The notes beneath the pieces are model-generated. The model searched no databases. It was given only the letters and a program-made list of their open reading frames with translations, and had not been told where the DNA came from. This document shows, in pieces, positions 9,577 through 21,449 of a DNA stretch of 64,000 bases. Positions within the stretch are counted from its first letter, which is position 1. Every line of letters begins with the position of its first letter. This DNA is from Adiantum capillus-veneris (taxonomy: Eukaryota > Streptophyta > Polypodiopsida > Polypodiales > Pteridaceae). The position numbers were made by a program, and so were the translations under genes. Where the stretch lies: the NCBI GenBank assembly GCA_014529385.2, contig CM043942.1:29007469-29071468 (forward strand). Reading direction: 5' to 3'.

Positions 9577-12500
9577 ATGGACGATAGTATGGCGTGTCCT
9601 TGTGCGCATTGCAAGCATAAGATCTTTTGAAAACAAAAAATATGTGACCAACACACACGCAATCACGGTCTCTATCTGATAGAGCACCTACAAGACCTGC
9701 GTTATCGATCTCATGGTCTAAAGACTGAAGGTCAAAATCTGCAAGTAGATATTGCTCCAACTTCATCCCAGAGAAGACGATTTTCAAACGAGCAGCCATC
9801 GACTGAGTCCTCCAAACTAATACATGATGCGGCATTTCAAGAAGTAGAGATGGAGCAGATGTTAGACGCGTTCTTTGACATGGATTCCAACATAGAAGGC
9901 GACAACATTGAACGCAGTACTGTGGACCCCCAACCTCAGCCATCCCGTTCATATCGATGGCATGATAGCAACGATAAAGAGGGCGAGATGATGCAAATTC
10001 TTGCACGCATGCCGCTCTACACTGGTGCAAAAATCTCGGTTCTTTGTACCACATTGGCAATGCTTAATTTGCAGTCTGTCTACGGTAGGTCTGACGCCTC
10101 AGTCACACAGAGCTTTTCAGGTAAATACATTGTATTTTAAGCATGATAAAGTGAAAATTACAGCTATATAAAGTGATCAAAGGGCTCACTTGTTCATGTA
10201 ACGACAGGTTGCTCAATGAGCAAATCTTGCCAGAAGGGAATCACATGCCCCCTACCCGTCCAGCCGCTAAAAAATTCTTACTAATTTGGGCTTGGATTAT
10301 CACAAAATACATGCATGTCCTAATGATTGTATACATTTTTGCAATGAGTATGCAAACTTGGAACAATGTCCCAATTGTGGATCAAACTGCTACAGGGAGG
10401 ACACACAAGGAAAATGTATCCCTGCAAAGGTCCTTCCACACTTTCCTATCATTCCAAGAATAAAGAGCATGTTGAGGTGCAAGTCCATAGCCACTTTGAT
10501 GACATGGCACTCAAATACTAGATCGAAAAATGATGTGATGCGGGTACCTGCTGACTCTCGTGCATGGAAGCACATAGAGCAAAGTTGGCCTACATTTAAG
10601 AACGAGCCTCGATGTATCCGCTTTGGTCTGGCAATGGACGGAGTAAACCCATTCGGATTACGGAGTTCGTCATGGAGCACGTGGCCTATTAATTTGGTTA
10701 ATTATAATCTTCCACCATGGCTCGCTATCAAGAAGGGCCATATGTTGTTGTCATTGATCGTCCCAGGAAAGTACAAAGCAGAGAACATGGACGTCTATCT
10801 GGCACCACTTATAGAAGAGCTTCAAATCGTGTGGACAGGAATCGATGTGGTTGATAAATCCCAACCAATCCGACGACGGAATGTACATGTGCAAGGCATT
10901 CTCATGTGGACCATGCACGATTGGCCAGGCTTCGGTGAGTGCTCAAATAAGTGCCTTTAAGACCCTCACACACATGTGATTTCTGGCTATGCCAACGCTT
11001 TTATATTTTAATTTTGTGATGTTTCAAGCTTGAGTTACTCGGGCAATCATGCATGTCCAAAATGTGATCCTCGACTTGGCTTCCGCCGCTCTGAGCATTT
11101 GAGCAAGACAATTTACGAGGAGCATGGTAGATTTTTGCCTAAAGGACATGAGCTACGTGGACCAAACATATGCAAACATGACATGCATCCACTAAAAATG
11201 AGCGATTGGAAAAACATGTGGCTGGAGAGGAGAGATTGGATGCCACCTGGAATGAAAAGACTTTCTATTTTTCATGAACTCCCATACTGGAGTGACCTGC
11301 TAATTAATCATTTGCTCGAGCCAATGCACATCTTCAAGAATGTGGGGGAGATCATATGGAAAACCATCACTGGAAAAAGGGAGTGCAAGGACCAAAGAGA
11401 TGACCTGCAGGCTGTGGGTCGAATGCCAAAGATGTGGCCTCGACTTAAACCCAGTGGAAAGTTTGCTATACCAAAAGGTCCATGGGTTCTGAGTCGTGCA
11501 GAAGAGCAATAAGTGAAGAAGACTATATATTCATTCAAGACTCCCACAGGGTGCATGCGAAGTTTGAAAACAACTTTTACAAGAGATGACAATCTCAGTG
11601 GTCTTAAGTCCCACGATTGGTACAAATTTTTACAGTTCATCTTACCAATTGCCATAAAGGGTTGTTTGACAGATGACATTAGAAGAACAATCTACAAAAT
11701 CAGTGAGTTGGTATGCTGGATCAGTTCAAAAGAGATAAGAGAAGATAGCATCGATGCAGCACGCTTAAATGCTATTGAAGCAGTGTGCATGGTGGAGAAG
11801 TACTTTCCAACAAACATTCTTACCATCCAAATGCATGTACTTGAAGTTGCAGTTGTTGGGGTGGTCCATAGCAGGTGGATGTTCTTCTTGGAGAGATTTA
11901 TGAAGACTTTAAAGGGTTTGTTTATAAAAGGGCTCACCCCAAGGAGGGTAGCATGGCTGAAGGATGGCTTGTACAAGAGTCTCTTGTCCTCATCAGTGAA
12001 TTTTTGGTCTCAATTGATCCAGAGATGCCCCAAATGTGGACTACTGAGCTCAACGTCAAGGTGACAGGGGACGAGCCGTAGGGACAAGGCATCATTAGGA
12101 AGATGGACATCACAATGCGAGAAAAGGTTATGAGATTTTTCCTTCTCAACTCAGACATCATGCAAAAGTGGCTAGAGAGGTACGAAGGGGAAAAGCAACA
12201 ACGCTTGACAGATCGCCTTCAATTCAAGCGCAACCGTGCCACTAGAAACCTTCCTTTTCCAGATCATCTTCAAAAATTATCTAACTTTCCAACTGGGCGG
12301 TGGTTAGATGCGACAATCTCAGAGGCAAAGAGGAATGGAGTGTTGATTACTGAAGAGGAAGAGGAGATGTCAAGGGTTGCGATTGGCATGAATATTTCAC
12401 AACTTCCTTTTCAAGCTCCACATAATCGCATTGCTTTAATAACTTTTAGTCTGTTTCAATTTTGTGGCTGCAGTATCACAAATATGGAGCTTTTGTGGTC

Positions 12501-13207
12501 GCATGGGAAACACTTCAGAGTGCAATGGATCGATGAACAAAGGGTCACTTTCGACAGTGGTGTTAGGACAAGCTTCATCCAAGAAAGTAGGAGTAGTGCC
12601 AGGGATGAGAATACAGAGACTAGCCAGCTTAAATACTTTGGCTACATCTAAGACATCTTGAAGATTAGCTTTAGAAAGTTTGATATGTTTATCTTTGATG
12701 TCAAGTGGTTCAAAGTTATTACCAGCGGCCTTAATGCAAGTGTGCGTAAAGACAAGAGTGGATTGATTCAAGTGAACTCTAGGTGGGTGTGGATAGATGC
12801 ACGGGATACATTAGTACTTTTGCAGCATTGTGAACAAGTTGTGTTCATACAAATCCACTATGGACAGAAAATGATGAGAATGATCTGTTTAAACCCTGCT
12901 AGCTCTATGTCGTTCAAGTTGCTCCACATAGCAAGCAAGTGTGTGAAGGATTGGACGTTGAGGTCGAAGAGGTGATTCTGAACAAAGCGCAGGACCGACA
13001 GAAACTTTAAGTTTAGATTTTGAGGTGGATGTCAGCAATGAGCAATTGTCTGAACCTAGAGATGAGGTGTCAAATACTGAAGCTGATGTGGAGAGCGACG
13101 AAGAAGTAGAGTTCGATGACGAAGATGTAGAAGTACAGATTGAGATAGACATCTTTGGTGCATCAGATCTCATAGAGAATGAGAGATTAACTAATGATTT
13201 TTGCTAG
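9577..13207 (+). pseudogene. TNP2-like CACTA transposase, degenerate
   Basis: This is the main transposase of the element, which in active relatives cuts at the CACTA ends. From ATG 9577 the frame encodes MDDSMACPCAHCKHKIF, the usual N-terminal Cys motif, then TGA at 9628 and open sequence to 10140. The Transposase_21 domain follows: LGLDYHKIHACPNDC (shifted frame near 10285), FGLAMDGVNPFG, YNLPPWLAIKKGHM and MWTMHDWPGFG. A GT-AG intron fits at 10935-11028. Next come ACPKCDPRLGF, TAA at 11510, and a DUF4218-type region (HDWYKFLQFILPIAIKG, RWMFFLERFMKTLKG) with a frameshift near 11935. Last is a DUF4216-type region (KYFGYI, TAA 12649, DILKISFRKFDMFIFDVKWF and DTLVLLQHCEQVVFIQ). An acidic tail (13025-13207) may be the C-terminus. 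At least four stops and two frameshifts make it non-functional. Confidence 0.88.
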
Positions 13208-13375
13208 GAACTCTTTTGTAAAACTCTTTTTATTAGTCTACAATACACTTTAAATTCATTCATTTGTGTAGCAGCTTTGTTGATTTGTTTTTGTATTGAT
13301 TAAGAATTTCTTCTATAAACTAACGTATTTTGTGGGTGTTGTTTGTGTATGATTAGCCATGATGACGATGAGCCA

Positions 13376-14460
13376 TACTCTCCTAGTTTTAGTTTTCCTA
13401 TCACTCTGACCGGCATGTCACCCGAGCATATGGGCTAGTTTTTGTTTCAGTTCACACCAGAGCAGATCACGATGGCACAACACCTTTGGGCAACAAGTCC
13501 CTCTAGACCTACTACAGTCAACCCTACGCACGGGACTAGTGTGGTCCCTACATCGAGCGGCCCCACACCTCAGTCTAGTGTGCCCCCTACGCCTAGGACT
13601 CGTGTGCCCCCTACACCGACGGGTGGTTCATCCTCGAGACGAGGTAGGTGTCATTCTGGAGGCGGTGGTTGTTGTGGTAGTGATTCTACCGATCCGTCCA
13701 CACCACCGGCAGAGCGTCCACCACTCTCTTCAGTAGATAGTTCACCGATTGGCACACCACGTACAACTTGGGGATCACACGAGCATGATCCTAGCAAGGT
13801 GTACAAGAGCAGGGATGGGGCTGTTGTGGCGGATAGGGTCGAAAAGGCCATGCGACAGAGGATTCGACAGCTCTGTATGATTCAGTTTGGTCACTCTGTG
13901 ATGGAGGTTTGGGATAACCTTGATGTTGAAAGAAAGAATTACATCATCAAGGCCATTCACAGAGAGTACAGGCCGGCAGAGGGGTACAATCCAGTCTTGA
14001 ACCCCTACATTTTGAGCGTGGCTAAGTCACAATGTCACACCGTCGGTCAGAGGCGAGAGATAGGTACAATGACGGGAGTCCCAAGCCGGCATGGTTGGAC
14101 GCAGAGGAGTGGGCGGGGATTGCACGAGATACACAAGACAATCCTTAGAGATTTCAACAATAGAGAGATGCAGCCAGAGCACGTTTGGAGTCTACTGGAG
14201 CGTCATATCTTGGGAGTGGAGGCTACGATACGCTTCGACATGAGTTTGTAAGTATTATACGTATGCTTTAAATTATGGAAAATATATATGTTATTTGAAG
14301 ATTTATCTAATGATTAAACCATAATTTTGCAAGGAGTTACCGTGAAGCGTCTTTCGACACGCTGAGAGGAGAAGTATGGGTACAAGCATGGACTTGTGGC
14401 CCTTTTGACCCAGCTACAGGAGGAGGGAGAGGACATCGACTGGGCGGCATTACCATGAGG
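13376..14460 (+). CDS. Second CACTA gene, Transposase_24 / TNPA-like
   Basis: Open frame 13442-14251 encodes 269 residues. The N-terminal third is Pro/Ser/Thr-rich with PTPRTRVPPTP-type repeats and a Gly/Cys patch. The C-terminal half resembles the plant transposase Ptta/En-Spm domain: AMRQRIRQLCMIQFGHSVME, VWDNLDVERKNYIIKAIHRE and the downstream SQCHTVGQRREIGTMTGVPS. An intron (GTAAGT at 14250 to an AG near 14333) would join a last exon starting SYREASFDTLRGE, ending near 14460. A short upstream exon from about 13376, spliced to the AG before 13449, is plausible but unproven. Such proteins bind subterminal repeats and assist TNP2. Unlike TNP2, this frame shows no internal stop. Confidence 0.65.
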
Positions 14461-14593
14461 GCCTTCTCACTCAGTGATTGTTTACATATGTACAATTTTG
14501 TAGTGCTTATGTTTATGGTTTATGGTTGTGTTTATGGTATGGCATAGAGTTATGGTTAAGATTTGGCAGTCAAGTTAAGGTTATGGTTTTGCT

Positions 14594-14745
14594 ATGATGA
14601 TATGGCAATCATGTGATGGTGATGGTTATGGTTATGGTTATGGTTATGCAATGACAGTATGGCTGTTATGGTTATGGTATGACAAGCAAGTTATGGTAAT
14701 GGTTATGGTATGGCAAGCAGGTTATGTTTATGGTTTTGCAGTTTT
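14594..14745 (+). repeat. GGTTAT-type microsatellite
   Basis: GGTTATGGTTATGGTTATGG occurs with degenerate extensions on both sides (from about 14505) downstream of the second CACTA gene. Confidence 0.85.
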
Positions 14746-14908
14746 TGACTCATGTTTTAATTATGGTTATAAAATCTTTATGCCATTATGCCATGATCAA
14801 GCTTTTGATTTTGTCGTTATGTTTTTCTTACAATTTGGCTAATTGCCATACACTCACTCTTTAGCGTCAGCTTTTGCAGGTGGAGTGTGGTTGCTTGTGC
14901 ACTCTTCC

Positions 14909-14979
14909 TTTGGGCAGAGAGGGCTGTTTTCTTTTGCTGTAGTACATGTAGTATAGGTTCCTAGCCCTCTCTGCCCAAA
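14909..14979. terminator. 17-bp perfect inverted repeat
   Basis: TTTGGGCAGAGAGGGCT (14909-14925) pairs perfectly with AGCCCTCTCTGCCCAAA (14963-14979), with a 37-base loop. It lies between the last gene and the right end of the CACTA element. It could act in 3'-end formation or simply be a hairpin of the subterminal region. The role is inferred. Confidence 0.5.
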
Positions 14980-15420
14980 AAAATTTGCACGTTTGGTCAT
15001 CGGTACAGAGTACGGTATAGGCATCGGTATAGACCTTGGTAGCTGCGTCATACTATGCAATAGTATTACCGGCGTTTATTTCATTGCGTATTCTGACGCT
15101 TATAATACCGGTACTTATACCAACGTTACGATATCGGCGTCTCTTTTGAGGCCTATTTTAGCACTTTTTAGCTTTAAAACTAACTTTATTTCGTCGGTAT
15201 TTGCACCAATTTCTGCACGCCGTGTTGTAGTGGATTCACCAGCTCTGACATTGCGGTTGCAATCTATGCCATAACATCAATGTCTTTAAGAACAAACAAA
15301 TTGTGCCGCAACATTTCAGTTTTAGATGGCTATAGTTTAGTGCCCTCTACCACTACCCAAGTTCCAGGTGCTAGTCGCGGTGGATCAACAATCATGTCTC
15401 ATAGTTGTTGCCATCTCATT

Positions 15421-15842
15421 TCAACCTAACATAGTGAATCCCACTCTGTCATCGGCAACGTCAAAGGTCAACTGAACGCCTTGTTGGTGGATGTTGCCAA
15501 GGATAGAAGTGACAGAAGAGCCTTTGGTTGGAGTGAAGCTTATGCAGATATGCTTGTCAGAAATCCCCGACCTCTAGGAGAGGTATTTGGTTGGCTTCGT
15601 CTCTGTAAAGTGGAAATTCATCGATGGAACTCCCTCAAGAAGAGTGTTCTCTTGTACTCCTTAGTTTAGTATGTAGCAGGAGTCAAAGAAGGGCCTCACC
15701 GGCCGGTCAAAAGTGAGTTTCTTAGTGAAGGCAATAGGCATGTATGGCGGCCCTGATGGTGTCCTACAGTTGGCCGTGGACACATTGAGGCATTCGAGTG
15801 AAGAAGCCACCAAAGTTGATGTAGACACCGCCATCACCGGTG
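15421..15842 (-). pseudogene. Nepenthesin-type aspartic protease C-terminal fragment
   Basis: Reading the minus strand from 15842, the pieces match the C-terminal lobe of plant A1 aspartic proteases. GGVYINFGGFFTRMPQ corresponds to the second active-site region, but the usual Asp-Ser/Thr-Gly is replaced by Asn-Phe-Gly. After a frame change come AFTKKLTFDRPVRPFFDSCY and, after a stop, VPSMNFHFTETKPTKYL. After another stop comes CISFTPTKGSSVTSILGNIH followed by QQGVQLTFDVADDRVGFTML, which is the characteristic ILGNxQQQ...DVAxxRVGF ending. The stop is at 15421-15423. Three or more stops and frameshifts plus loss of the catalytic Asp make it a pseudogene. The N-terminal lobe is not found upstream. 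Confidence 0.8.
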
Positions 15843-15887
15843 GGAGAAAATGAGAGAAAATTATCTCGCTAGATAGAATCTAGAAAA

Positions 15888-15890
<3 letters not shown>

Positions 15891-15960
<70 letters not shown>
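15891..15960 (+). repeat. (CT)n microsatellite
   Basis: About 70 bases of pure CT, just upstream of the aspartic protease fragment as read on its strand. Confidence 0.97.
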
Positions 15961-15963
<3 letters not shown>

Positions 15964-16085
15964 CTTGATAACAGTTTCTAATTTTTGCAATCATTTTGTA
16001 TTCATATTCCAATTTATGAAGATGTAAGATATCTGATGCGGCTTAAGCCTATGCCGACTTGCAAGGTCTTCACCTACATCCTCTT

Positions 16086-16090
<5 letters not shown>

Positions 16091-16165
<75 letters not shown>
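16091..16165 (+). repeat. (CT)n microsatellite
   Basis: A second CT tract of about 75 bases, 130 bases from the previous one. Translated Ser-Leu runs are artefacts. Confidence 0.97.
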
Positions 16166-16173
<8 letters not shown>

Positions 16174-16369
16174 AATCGGCCTCCATAAGATTTACTTAAC
16201 TAGTGGTGGACATAGCTACAAAGCTTAGTTTTTGAATTCTGTCAGGGTTTATGAATAGTGATACGCAGAGATTTTAGAAGGTGCAGAAGTTGCCCACTGT
16301 CAAGACAAGGCTAGAGAGCATTCTCGGGCATGTTTTGTCGACACCGCTGAGGCTGACCACTCTCTCTTG

Positions 16370-16426
16370 TGAAACCTATCAAAACCAGTTCGCGTCGGCG
16401 CGGACTGGTTTCAGCAGGTTCCCAAT
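16370..16426. repeat. Short palindrome sharing its core with 870-985
   Basis: Left arm GAAACCTATCAAAACCAGTT then CGCG, a four-base loop, and right arm CGCGGACTGGTTTCAGCAGG then TTC. The core AACCAGTYCGC...GCGGACTGGTT matches the hairpin at about 913-941 with a handful of differences. The flanking GAACCTGCTG-type arm also occurs at 1841-1890. Confidence 0.7.
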
Positions 16427-16429
16427 TAA

Positions 16430-17764
16430 TCATAGCTTTTTAAAGCTACCTACTATGAAGGTTTTTTTTATTTAAATAATATCAATTTTAGCAGGAGTTC
16501 ATATGACCTTCATGATCATAATTCAAACCAATCCATGATGGAGCGGACCAGGTCCAGCATGTGTAGTCGCCATTGCCAATGATGGCAAATCCGAGCTCTG
16601 GTGCAGTGGGGCCAGGCGCTTTTGTTCCAACTTGCTTGATCACAGTTATATATTTAAAAAAAGACTCTCATTCATGTTGTAGATGCGGGACAAAATGGGT
16701 CCACGGCACCACAAACCAATTCTAGTAGTTGTCCAATCCCTCACATTTGGCCAAAAGTTCCCAAAATTCCAATATATCCCTAATTAACCTTTCAAACATC
16801 TCTAAAATCTCTTTTTTTGCAACTCTTTATAGGATGACTGATTCTCCTCAATAAAAGATGATAGATTTAAGATTTAAGATGGTATTGAGGCCTCTTCAGA
16901 TGAAATTGTTCATCATTTTTGAAGGCGAATGCCTCTATTTGTGAGCTTATTGGTGAATAAATTTGATCAAGACACTATAAATAGATCTCCATTGTCATAA
17001 ATATTAGACTATGTTAAAATTGGGGCAAATACATCCGTAAACGATGCAAGGGTATATTGGGAATTTCTAAAATTTGAGGGGTATTTTGAGAATTTTCACA
17101 AATTTCAAGGGTATTTTGGTAAATTTTCTTTTTTTTTCATATAGCTATGTTCAAGTTTAATACATTCTTTAAAAAAATTGTTGTAGTTTCAGTGAAGAAA
17201 AGTCTAGATGTGTTTTAGTGTTTATGAGAGTATCGTGACTTCACATTAGTGGCCAATTCAAAGTGTATATCTCACATAAAAATTAACTACTCAAACAATG
17301 AGGGCATTTAATTATGTAGTTCAGTAATTGGTCGTGGTTCCCAAAGATGGGGGAGGGCTTTGTTGACTCATGATCCTCTCTACCATGATCAAGTCAGTTC
17401 AGTGTCTGTCATCAAAGATTTTGATGATTCGGATAACCATGTTCATTGTTGATTAGAGTGAGAGTATAGACCTTAGGGTTCGGTTCTGTGACTAAAGATT
17501 TAGAGACAACTAGTAGTAAAGAAGCTACTTTGGAGCTTGTGTCTTTTCACATAGTGTCCGAGGTGGCTCCATGTGTGGATGAGGGGAATGGTAGCCACAT
17601 ACACGTGGATAGAGGAACATCTCTACGTAGAGACCATCTTTAAATTTTTGTCATACTCTCCGAACATCTTTTTTCCCCTGAAATCTCTCTAGTTCACAAC
17701 TAACTTTATTGAAGGACTCGCTCACTTCTTTTGTTGCTGGGAAAAACTTGTTCGTCATCTTGTA
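16430..17764. other. Non-coding stretch
   Basis: I see no gene or clear element. A GGGTATTTTGRGAATTTTC-like phrase is repeated at 17050-17130. ORFs are all short and without recognisable domains. Confidence 0.45.
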
Positions 17765-17845
17765 AGACTCCACACAACATCTACTCTCTCCTTCTCCCCT
17801 TCTCACACGCACACACTGCACCACATTCGCATCGCACATGCATGC

Positions 17846-17849
<4 letters not shown>

Positions 17850-17911
<62 letters not shown>
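17850..17911 (+). repeat. (CA)n microsatellite in the left LTR remnant
   Basis: About 62 bases of pure CA/AC. The right LTR has only a short CA run at the matching place (21619-21631), so this is a later expansion. Confidence 0.95.
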
Positions 17912-17914
<3 letters not shown>

Positions 17915-17919
17915 TTAAT

Positions 17920-17932
17920 TGGTATCAAAGCT
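17920..17932 (+). promoter_or_regulatory. Primer-binding site, initiator-Met tRNA type
   Basis: TGGTATCAAAGCT follows the LTR end directly. The consensus is TGGTATCAGAGC. Confidence 0.75.
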
Positions 17933-18179
17933 ACAACGGCAATTGATGCGTGTGATGGCTTCTCGACAAGATGCAGAAAGCGTGGAGCTTGGCTATGGAG
18001 GCACGAGCTTGGCGGCAGTAGATCCGGCTCGACGACGTTAGATCAGAGTGTTTTTGTGGAGATCCGACAAGGATTGGCCCGAGATCCGTGGTGCTCGGCT
18101 CTCCCTGCACTCGTCGCGTGCACAGCCTCTCCTTTCAAGAGTGATTCTTTGAGAGAATAGACAATATTGGCACGAGAGC

Positions 18180-18181
<2 letters not shown>

Positions 18182-18239
<58 letters not shown>
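18182..18239 (+). repeat. (GA)n microsatellite
   Basis: About 58 bases of GA. It lies between two copies of the phrase TTGGCACGAGAGCAAYGAGA (about 18168 and 18271), so a local duplication accompanied the expansion. Confidence 0.95.
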
Positions 18240-18243
<4 letters not shown>

Positions 18244-19909
18244 GATTGTAGATCTTTGGTAGCTCATCATTGGCACGAGAGCAATGAGAGAGAGGGAGAG
18301 AGTACTATAGGCTCCTCTCCGGTGGCCACAACACAACACCGACGGCTATGGTTTTTGGCGACACCTTGTTCTCGGCAATCTCCCGTTAGCTCTAAGCATC
18401 GGAGAGCTATGAAATCCCAGTTGAGAGATCTTCTCTCGGATGACTTCTTCTCAGTGATTTAAGGTGGCTATGACATTGGCTCTCAGATTTTGAATCTGCA
18501 TCGGTTTTGACACTGATTTGGGGGATTTTTTGGCTTTGGCATTCTTTTCGGCATCGACGACTCGGCTTCGACAGCTACTACGACCTTGGCAAGCGCTTTT
18601 GTCCGACGGCGAAAGGCGACATTGACCTTCTTTTCTTGGCTTCGACATAGCGAGAGCGAGAGAGAGTAGTTGGGCTCTCCTCCGGTGTAGCTTCGCCAGC
18701 GACTCCCCTCCCACGCACCCATCTCGGAGTAGATTTGCTTCGATGGACATCCCCCGCTATTCCAGTCTCAATCTAGCATTATGGCTTTGACTACTCCCAT
18801 TTTCCAGCTTTGGCGGCACACACCGACGCATAGCGGCTCCGATTGACCATTTTGGAGCAGTTTTTCCCATGAGCGCGACTCTCGAACGGTGATTTCAACC
18901 ACATGCAGATGGTTGATTGTGCTTTGTGTTTGGTTTCCAACCGACGTGTTTTTCGATTGATGAGGTAGTGTGCCAGATTTCTGACCATTTTGCTCACAAT
19001 TCACACTTTCTTACAGTGCTGATTATGTATGATTGTGTGGGGCAGTATAGAGATATTTTTTTAGCACGGTTTTGTGAAATCTCTTGCTATGTATGCATTT
19101 ACGGATACAGCTTGAGCTAGGTGCAGCTCGCAGGGTGCAAATCCATAGGTTTACAGCTTTTTTGGACGTGTACATGTCTATAGAGCCACTTGTTCAGGAA
19201 TGAGCATGTTTACCAGGGTTTTGACCTTTCATGTATACCATTTGTGGATCTATTTACTGAGACACTCAGTGTCTGTCTATGCTTTATGCGGTATTGGTGG
19301 GATTTTTTAAATTTTTACTCATTTTTAAGCAGAAACTTTGTTGGATTTTTTCGAGATTCTCATCATGTTCTATGTGTATCTACAGTTTTACTCTCAGATG
19401 GTTTAGTGGTTGAGTCTGACTCCCACTTTGATAGGTTTTGTCAGGTTGGACATAGTTTAGTGTTCTTGTACCTACTCTTACAAGAATGAGGATTGCATAT
19501 GCTCGTGTGGCTATAGACTTTGCCAGTCCCTCACAAGTTTCACAGGTATTTTGCAAACTTTTGCAACAGTTTCTCTTGTGGGATGCATTTTGAGCTAGTT
19601 TGCTCACTACTTGCGTACATGTTAAGCTCTTTATGCCCAGTTGAGCTGTTTGTCCCAGATTGTATGCTTGCAAATATAGCAAATAGTGGAGCTGATTTTG
19701 TGTATATGTGAGCATCAATTTTGATGTGTTTGATCGTGCTTTTTTCATGATTGTGTAGTGGTCGAGTTCTCTCCCACTCTGTTGCAAGTTTGGCATGGTT
19801 TATGGTAGAGATTGTACTTGAGATTTTGCTCAGTTTATAGGGGAGACTTTGCCAGATTTCTCCCAGGTTTTCTCCCCATAGTTTCTTGACATTCACTTAT
19901 GGTTGCAGG

Positions 19910-20700
19910 TATGTGTGACAGTTTAGAGTCTACAATGATGACTCATGAGAGACGGCGGTCTCGTGGTTGCCGATACATGCGATGTTGGCATTGTGGTCAC
20001 ACAGGGCACATTAGGCATCGTTGTTTCAGACATATATGTGTGACAATTTAGAGTCTACAGAGATGACTATGAGAGACAGCGGTCTTGTAGTTGCCAATAC
20101 ATGCAATGTTGGCATTGTAGTCACACATGACACATTAGGCATCGTTGTTTTAGACATATGAGGCAGAAGCGGAGACCTATGCATGGTGCAAATGAGGTTT
20201 TGACACATGCTAGAGTGGTGGATTCATATGCTAGTGTGACAATGATGTCACATTTGCCTTTAGTATTCCTCCTGCTTACATGCCTTTTAGAGGTGACACT
20301 TCTCCCCGTTGGTTGTTAGATGCGGATGTAGTTTTCCATGTCACACCACATCGTGACTGGTTCAGCACCTTCCCTAGTGGGAGCTTTGATTGTGTGCACT
20401 TGGCTGATGGTTTTGTGTTTGACATTGCAGGTGAAGGAGATGTTTGTTTGTCATTGCCTAGTGGTGCATCATATACGCTACAACATGTGCGCTATGTTCC
20501 TCAACTGAGACAAAGATTGATCTCAGTGAGACAATTAGCAAATTTTGGGTGTCAGACACTACTTAGAGAGCAATCTTTCTAGATGCATTGCGGTTCATTA
20601 GTGATTTTCAGAGGAGCCCACGGTGGCTTGATATATCCTATGCATGTGTCTGAGGTACGAGATGGCATGGTCTCGGTTTTGTTGCTCGCATGCTTTGAGT
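19910..20700 (+). pseudogene. Copia gag zinc knuckle and protease/pre-integrase relic
   Basis: A CCHC zinc knuckle (CWHCGHTGHIRHRC, about 19985-20026) is followed by a second, degenerate copy (CWHCSHT, stop, HIRHRC) because a 125-bp segment is tandemly duplicated (19910 and 20035). Open frame 20280-20579 then encodes SPRWLLDADVVFHVTPHRDW, the copia protease region with the catalytic D-S/T-G replaced by D-A-D, and SGASYTLQHVRYVPQLRQRL followed by ISVRQL. This matches the usual protease to GAG-pre-integrase junction. A stop at 20580 is followed by a degenerate pre-integrase part (SLVIFRGAHGGLIYPM). No intact polyprotein remains. Confidence 0.78.
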
Positions 20701-21449
20701 GAGAGACGAGACGTGTCTTCTTAGTGGTGAGCTCCACCATGCTCACGAGGCAGAGCATTTAGCTGTGCAAGACGTGCCAATAGACTTTGTAGAGACAAAG
20801 GTAGAGAGAAAGTGCTCTAGTGAGACACAGCAGGTGTTGTTAGAGTCTATGTAGGCAGAGATAGAGCGGGTTTTCTCCGTAGAGACACATACATAGATGA
20901 CAAATATGGAGCTCTTTGATATGCTCATGCTAGAGGCTAATGAGTTGGTGCCAGGTTGCACAATTCCACCTATGGTTGAGACGGACATAGTCATCCCAAT
21001 GTCGACATTCACACATCCATACGTGATGGGTAGGTAGTTCTAATGATGCAATGATTGTAAATAGCGTAGGGGAGGTAAGTATAGGCAAGTTTGCTTAGAT
21101 TTTGTCAGCGTTTGGGCGTCTCATGTACAACCTACTAGTGTCGAGGCCCGCCAACCTAGCAGTTGCAATGGGAGTATTTACAGTAGGGATTGTCAGTCAT
21201 ACGGTGATTGACACTAGCATGATGCATAGTGGAGTTTTGTAGACCCTACAGAGTTGTTTGCAGATACATGCAGGCTCTAACAGGGGTATGCATGCTCATC
21301 TATCCCTAGAGCTGATACGACTGCATGCATATCGACTGAGCGAGTCAGTGGGCATAGGTTGAGAGAGTCTCTCACCTGTTTTCTTATACATACTAGTAGT
21401 TTTTCAAGTAGGACCCACCTATCGGCACATTTGCCTTTAAGTGGGAGAT

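Larger units (their letters stand above)
6445..15232 (+). mobile_element. CACTA (En/Spm) DNA transposon, complete ends
   Basis: The left end reads CACTACAAGA (6445-6454) and the right end TGTTGTAGTG (15223-15232), whose reverse complement is CACTACAACA, the diagnostic CACTA terminus. Both ends are flanked by the trinucleotide GAT (6442-6444 and 15233-15235), the 3-bp target duplication made by this superfamily. Both subterminal regions (6550-6665 and 14995-15145) carry scattered GACGCCTATAC-like and CGGTATAGGC-like motifs in both orientations, as expected for transposase-binding repeats. Inside, in order, are repeat arrays (7130-9500), a TNP2-like transposase gene (9577-13207) and a second Transposase_24-type gene (13376-14460). 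The length of 8,788 bp suits an autonomous-type element, but the transposase reading frame is broken, so this copy could move only with help from another. Confidence 0.92.

Noticed and set aside
19380-19896. Minus-strand ORFs of 118-138 residues
   Set aside because: No recognisable domain, two overlapping frames, and they lie antisense to the copia-derived region. Most likely chance.
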